Assembly (NCBI GenBank): GCA_020848665.1
Contig: JADLHR010000099.1
Span: forward strand, 1 to 8,951
Reading direction: 5' to 3'
Source of the DNA: Anaerolineae bacterium
GTDB lineage: Bacteria > Chloroflexota > Anaerolineae > Aggregatilineales > Aggregatilineaceae
DNA length: 8,951 nt
In this document: positions 5,797 to 8,951 of the stretch, piece by piece
Layout: each line of letters begins with the position of its first letter
How positions within the stretch are numbered: position 1 is the first letter of the stretch
Translations under genes and position numbers: made by a program
The notes under the pieces: model-generated
What the model saw: the letters and a program-made list of their open reading frames with translations, nothing else
Databases searched by the model: none
What the model was told of the DNA's origin: nothing

Positions 5797-7119
5797 GTGA
5801 TCATACCCATCACACCGGAAACGCACAGCCAGATCACTAATCCGGTCTTCTTCAAGTACGCGGCGCTGTATCTTGGCATCTACGACCGGTTTATGGAGCA
5901 GATCCGCGCGACGGGGATTGCGATCGACGCGCAGAACTACGCCGAAGAAGCCGCGCAGCGGCGCGAGCGCCTGCGTCGCAAGGGGGCGCATATTCGCAAC
6001 GGCGGGCGCAGCATCTATGTCAACGCGATCTCGCCCGCGTGCGTCGCGTGCAAGAAAGGGGTCGGCAGCGCGACGTTCTTTATCTCGCTGCGCTGCCACC
6101 GCGATTGCTTCTATTGCTTCAACCCGAACCAGGTGGATTACGAGTTTCACACCTCGCACACGCGCAATCTGGTGCAGGAACTCGACGAGATCGCCGCGCA
6201 GGGGCAGCAGATGGATTGCATCGCGCTGACGGGCGGTGAGCCGCTGCTGCACAAGGACGAGGCGCTGGCCTTCTTCCGGCGCGCGCGTGAGCTGTATCCC
6301 CACGCGCACCAGCGGCTGTATACCTGCGGCGATTATGTCGATGAGCCGATTCTGCGTGATTTGCAGGCGGCTTGCCTCGACGAGATTCGCTTCAGCATCC
6401 GCATGCACGACACGCCGAAAGCGCGCCAGCATATCCTGGAGCGGATCGCGCTGGCCCGCCAGTATATTCCGCAGGTCATGGTCGAGATGCCGGTTCCGCC
6501 CGGCGCGCGGGACGAAATGCGCGCGTTGCTGCTGGAACTGGACCGTATCGGTATTTTCAGCGTCAACCTGTTGGAGCTGTGCTATCCGCTGATCAACGCG
6601 GCCGAGTTCAACGCGCGCGGCTTCGAGGCAAAGGCGCGGCCCTACGAGACGCTGTACGATTACTGGTACGCGGGCGGCGTGCCGATCGCGCGCAGCGAGC
6701 TGGACTGTTTGGACCTGGTCGAGTTCACTCTTGACCAGAAACTGTCGATCGGCGTGCATTACTGTTCGCTCGAAAACAAGTTCACCGGGCAGAACTATCA
6801 GCAGAATTACGGGCGTAAGCTGCCGGGTACGGTGACGCTGTCCAGCCATGACTATCTGCTGAAGTCCGCGAAGGTGTTTGGCGACGACATCCCGCCGGTG
6901 CTCGACCTGTTCGAGCGGACGGGGGTCCGCGACTATGAGCACGACTCGGCGCGGGGCTATCTCGAATTCGGCGTGAACCACATTCGCGGGCTGAAGCATC
7001 TCGATATCGAGATCGGGATCTCGACCAGCACGCTCGAACAGCGCGCCGATGGCATGTACCTGCGCGAGTTGAAGGTTGACCTGACCCGCCCAGAGTGGTT
7101 CAAGGCGGCAGATATCTAA
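5797..7119 (+). CDS. Radical SAM protein, COG2108-like (PFL-activase-related)
   Basis: This is a 440-aa radical S-adenosylmethionine protein of unknown reaction. The [4Fe-4S] ligands are C100, C104 and C107 in CHRDCFYCFN (canonical C-x3-C-x2-C with the aromatic before the last Cys). The SAM-binding T-G-G-E-P is at 145-149. A second pair, C82 and C85 (SPACVACKKG), sits 15 residues before the cluster motif. HYCSLENKF with several Gln/Asn follows in the C-terminal half. This layout (SP-x-C-x2-C-x2-G, the SAM cluster, a late Y-C-S) is what I recall for COG2108, an uncharacterised group related to pyruvate formate-lyase activase; I could not search. GTG 5797 has GAGGAG (5783-5788) eight bases upstream; the ATG at 5790 is out of frame. 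The 38-bp gap after the TorD-type gene suggests an operon, hence possible work on the same molybdoenzyme. That role is inference. Confidence 0.85.
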   Translation: MIIPITPETHSQITNPVFFKYAALYLGIYDRFMEQIRATGIAIDAQNYAEEAAQRRERLRRKGAHIRNGGRSIYVNAISPACVACKKGVGSATFFISLRCHRDCFYCFNPNQVDYEFHTSHTRNLVQELDEIAAQGQQMDCIALTGGEPLLHKDEALAFFRRARELYPHAHQRLYTCGDYVDEPILRDLQAACLDEIRFSIRMHDTPKARQHILERIALARQYIPQVMVEMPVPPGARDEMRALLLELDRIGIFSVNLLELCYPLINAAEFNARGFEAKARPYETLYDYWYAGGVPIARSELDCLDLVEFTLDQKLSIGVHYCSLENKFTGQNYQQNYGRKLPGTVTLSSHDYLLKSAKVFGDDIPPVLDLFERTGVRDYEHDSARGYLEFGVNHIRGLKHLDIEIGISTSTLEQRADGMYLRELKVDLTRPEWFKAADI

Positions 7120-7156
7120 GCGCGCGACAGATCGTGCATCTTCACACGCGCAGGTC

Positions 7157-7162
7157 TAGAAT
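7157..7162 (+). promoter_or_regulatory. Possible -10 element ahead of the fucose-isomerase-like gene
   Basis: TAGAAT (five of six to consensus) lies in the 111-bp gap, about 70 bp before the ATG at 7231. The -35 window (about 7133-7139, CGTGCAT) is a poor match. If it is real, the isomerase-like gene is expressed apart from the torD-type/radical SAM pair. No convincing terminator lies between the two. Confidence 0.25.
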
Positions 7163-7230
7163 AGAGTCGCAGAGAATTCTTCGCAGGCGCCGCAGCCGCG
7201 CCTCGCTCAAAGAAGAGAAGGCGATAGAAC

Positions 7231-8886
7231 ATGACCCCTTACGACTTGCCTGAATTTACCGAGCCTGCTCCCAGTGGAGAAAACGAAGCGATTCTGGTCG
7301 CCAGCGGTGATCTGCGCCTGTCGGCCAACCAGAAATGCTGGCCCGCACAGGAAGCGATGGAGAAGCAGCTTGTCGCGGCCCTGGCACGCGAAGGGATTAC
7401 GGTCCGGCGCGGTCACGACTATGACCCGGTGCAAAAGCACGGCTTCATCTCGTCGCAGCGGATGGGCATGGATATCTTTCAGAAAATCCACCCGGACGCG
7501 CGCGTCATTGTGGCTGAGTCGGTCTGGCAGTACAGCCATCACGTGCTGGCCGGGCTGCGTAGCCATCGCGGGCCGATCCTGACCGTCGCCAACTGGAGCG
7601 GCCAGTGGCCGGGGCTGGTGGGCCTGCTCAACCTCAACGGCTCGCTGACCAAAGCGGGGGTGCCTTACAGCACGATCTGGAGCGAGAACTTCGACGACGA
7701 GTTCTTTCTTAACGGGATCCGCCAGTGGATTTACGAGGGGCGCATTGATCACGACGCCAGCCACGTCCGCGCGCTGGATGCAGGCAAGCTCCCCGCCGCC
7801 GAAGCCAAACTGGGCCGCGCGCTGGCGGCGCAGCTCGCGCACGAAAAGGCGATCCTCGGCGTGTTCGACGAAGGCTGCATGGGGATGTACAACGCCATCA
7901 TCGACGACGAGATGCTGAACGCGATGGGCGTCTATAAGGAACGGCTCAGCCAGTCGGCGCTGGTCGCGGCGATGCGCCGAGTGAGCGACCAGGAAGCGCA
8001 GGCCGTGCGCGACTGGCTGGATCAGCGCGGCGTCACGTTCAGGACGGGCAGCGATCCCGCCACCGAGCTAACCGACGACCAGATTCGTGAGCAGTGCCGG
8101 ATGTACATCGCGGCGCTGCGCATGGCGGACGCCTTCGGCTGCGCGGCGGTGGGCATCCAGTACCAGCAGGGTCTGAAGGATATGGCGCCCGCCTCGGACC
8201 TGGTCGAAGGGCTGCTGAATAATCCAGAGCGCCCGCCCGCGTATCATGCCGAAACCGGCGCTGAGTTATACGCCGGGAAGGCGCTACCGCACTTCAACGA
8301 GGTTGACGAGGGCGCGGCGCTTGACGCGCTGGTGACGAACCGCGTGTGGTCTGCGCTCGGCCACGATCCGTCCACCACGCTGCACGACGTGCGCTGGGGC
8401 GAGCATTTCACCGGCAACGGTGTAGACGACTATGTGTGGGTGTTCATGATTTCGGGCGCGGCTCCGGCTTCGCACTTTGTGGGCGGATATGCCGGCGCGA
8501 TCAGCGAGCGGCAGCCGCCGATGTTCTTCCCGTTCGGCGGCGGCACGCTGAAGGGTGTCGGCAAACCAGGCGAGATTGTCTGGAGCCGCGTCTACGTGAT
8601 GGACGGCGGGCTGCATGTGGACATCGGGCGCGGCCATGTCGTCACGCTGCCTGAAGAAGAAACTGAGCGCCGCTGGCGGGCGACCGATTACGCCTGGCCG
8701 ATTGTGCATGGCGTCGTGAACGGTGTCACGCGTGACCAGTTCATGGGCCGCCATAAGGCGAACCATATCCAGATCGCCTACGCGCCGGACGCCGCGAGCG
8801 CCGATCGTGCGCTGGCCGCTAAGGCAGCGATGTTCGAGGCGATGGGCGTCGCGGTGCATCTCTGCGGCGCGGTGCCGCTCGGCTGA
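7231..8886 (+). CDS. L-fucose isomerase-like protein (COG2407 family)
   Basis: This 551-aa cytoplasmic protein is of the L-fucose/L-arabinose isomerase superfamily, whose members convert aldoses to ketoses with a divalent metal. The order fits the family. First comes an N-terminal Rossmann-like part (ILVASGDLRL from residue 21). Next is ANWSGQWPGLVGLLNLNGSL (120-139), then FDEGCMGMYNAIIDDEMLNA (212-231). VGIQYQQGLKDMAP (307-320) follows, with D317 a candidate metal ligand, and last is the C-terminal GRHKANHIQIAY (506-517), whose N511-H512 matches the Asn-His near the end of FucI that supplies the metal-binding histidine. Length is close to that of the roughly 590-residue FucI. The ATG at 7231 is preceded by GAGAAGG about nine bases away. 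The ligand assignment is by eye, so the sugar could be fucose, arabinose, xylose-like or something else. It lies 111 bp after the radical SAM gene with no obvious functional link; the sugar-binding protein at the left edge is the only other sugar gene. Confidence 0.8.
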   Translation: MTPYDLPEFTEPAPSGENEAILVASGDLRLSANQKCWPAQEAMEKQLVAALAREGITVRRGHDYDPVQKHGFISSQRMGMDIFQKIHPDARVIVAESVWQYSHHVLAGLRSHRGPILTVANWSGQWPGLVGLLNLNGSLTKAGVPYSTIWSENFDDEFFLNGIRQWIYEGRIDHDASHVRALDAGKLPAAEAKLGRALAAQLAHEKAILGVFDEGCMGMYNAIIDDEMLNAMGVYKERLSQSALVAAMRRVSDQEAQAVRDWLDQRGVTFRTGSDPATELTDDQIREQCRMYIAALRMADAFGCAAVGIQYQQGLKDMAPASDLVEGLLNNPERPPAYHAETGAELYAGKALPHFNEVDEGAALDALVTNRVWSALGHDPSTTLHDVRWGEHFTGNGVDDYVWVFMISGAAPASHFVGGYAGAISERQPPMFFPFGGGTLKGVGKPGEIVWSRVYVMDGGLHVDIGRGHVVTLPEEETERRWRATDYAWPIVHGVVNGVTRDQFMGRHKANHIQIAYAPDAASADRALAAKAAMFEAMGVAVHLCGAVPLG

Positions 8887-8911
8887 GCCAGCGTGCAATA
8901 ACGCGGGAGAA

Positions 8912-8940
8912 TTGCCGGCGGCGCCGTCCGCTGGTACGAT
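8912..8940 (+). promoter_or_regulatory. Promoter-like pair at the right edge
   Basis: TTGCCG (8912-8917), a 17-base spacer, and TACGAT (8935-8940); each hexamer matches four of six. It lies 26 bp after the isomerase-like stop and points out of the window, so a separate rightward gene may begin just beyond 8951. Confidence 0.35.
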
Positions 8941-8951
8941 CAGAGATAGCA

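Noticed and set aside
5707..6999. 430-codon open frame on the minus strand opposite the radical SAM gene
   Set aside because: It is the antisense shadow of a GC-rich gene: Arg/Val/Gln-rich, with no recognisable domain and no ribosome-binding site. The sense strand carries clear radical SAM motifs.
8284..8898. 204-codon open frame on the minus strand opposite the isomerase-like gene
   Set aside because: It is His/Arg-rich shadow coding with no domain; the sense strand is coding throughout.

Overview
The window is GC-rich bacterial DNA with few A/T-rich stretches. GTG starts are used for two of the seven genes, and both substrate-binding proteins have plain Sec signal peptides ending in A-x-A|Q-D. 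The style resembles an environmental Chloroflexota (Anaerolineae-like) genome. That assignment is inference from composition and gene types, not a search result.

The left half (1-4710) is transcribed right to left. GNAT acetyltransferase (4710-4228) is followed by a family 5 solute-binding protein (4113-2590), a DppB/OppB-type permease (2525-1560) and a DppC/OppC-type permease (1576-677, overlapping the previous stop). These last three form the extracytoplasmic and membrane parts of a peptide/nickel/opine-type ABC importer. No DppD/DppF-type ATPase gene follows. A 10-bp perfect stem-loop sits between the binding-protein gene and the first permease gene, a usual place for differential expression within such operons. 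After a second perfect hairpin (631-652) comes a separate gene, cut by the left edge: a sugar-type (Peripla_BP_4) binding protein starting at 370. It has its own sigma70-like promoter near 559-530 and a structured leader of about 150 nt.

A divergent intergenic region (4711-5026) carries an exact TATAAT reading leftward. To its right everything reads left to right. A TorD/DmsD-type molybdoenzyme chaperone (5027-5758) is followed 38 nt later by a radical SAM protein of the COG2108-like type (5797-7119). After a 111-nt gap comes an L-fucose isomerase-like protein (7231-8886). A promoter-like pair just after it (8912-8940) suggests that another rightward gene begins beyond the window.

The transporter genes are conventional. 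The least ordinary item is the tight TorD plus radical SAM pair with no molybdopterin oxidoreductase in view. I found no CRISPR array, tRNA, rRNA, insertion sequence or phage gene.
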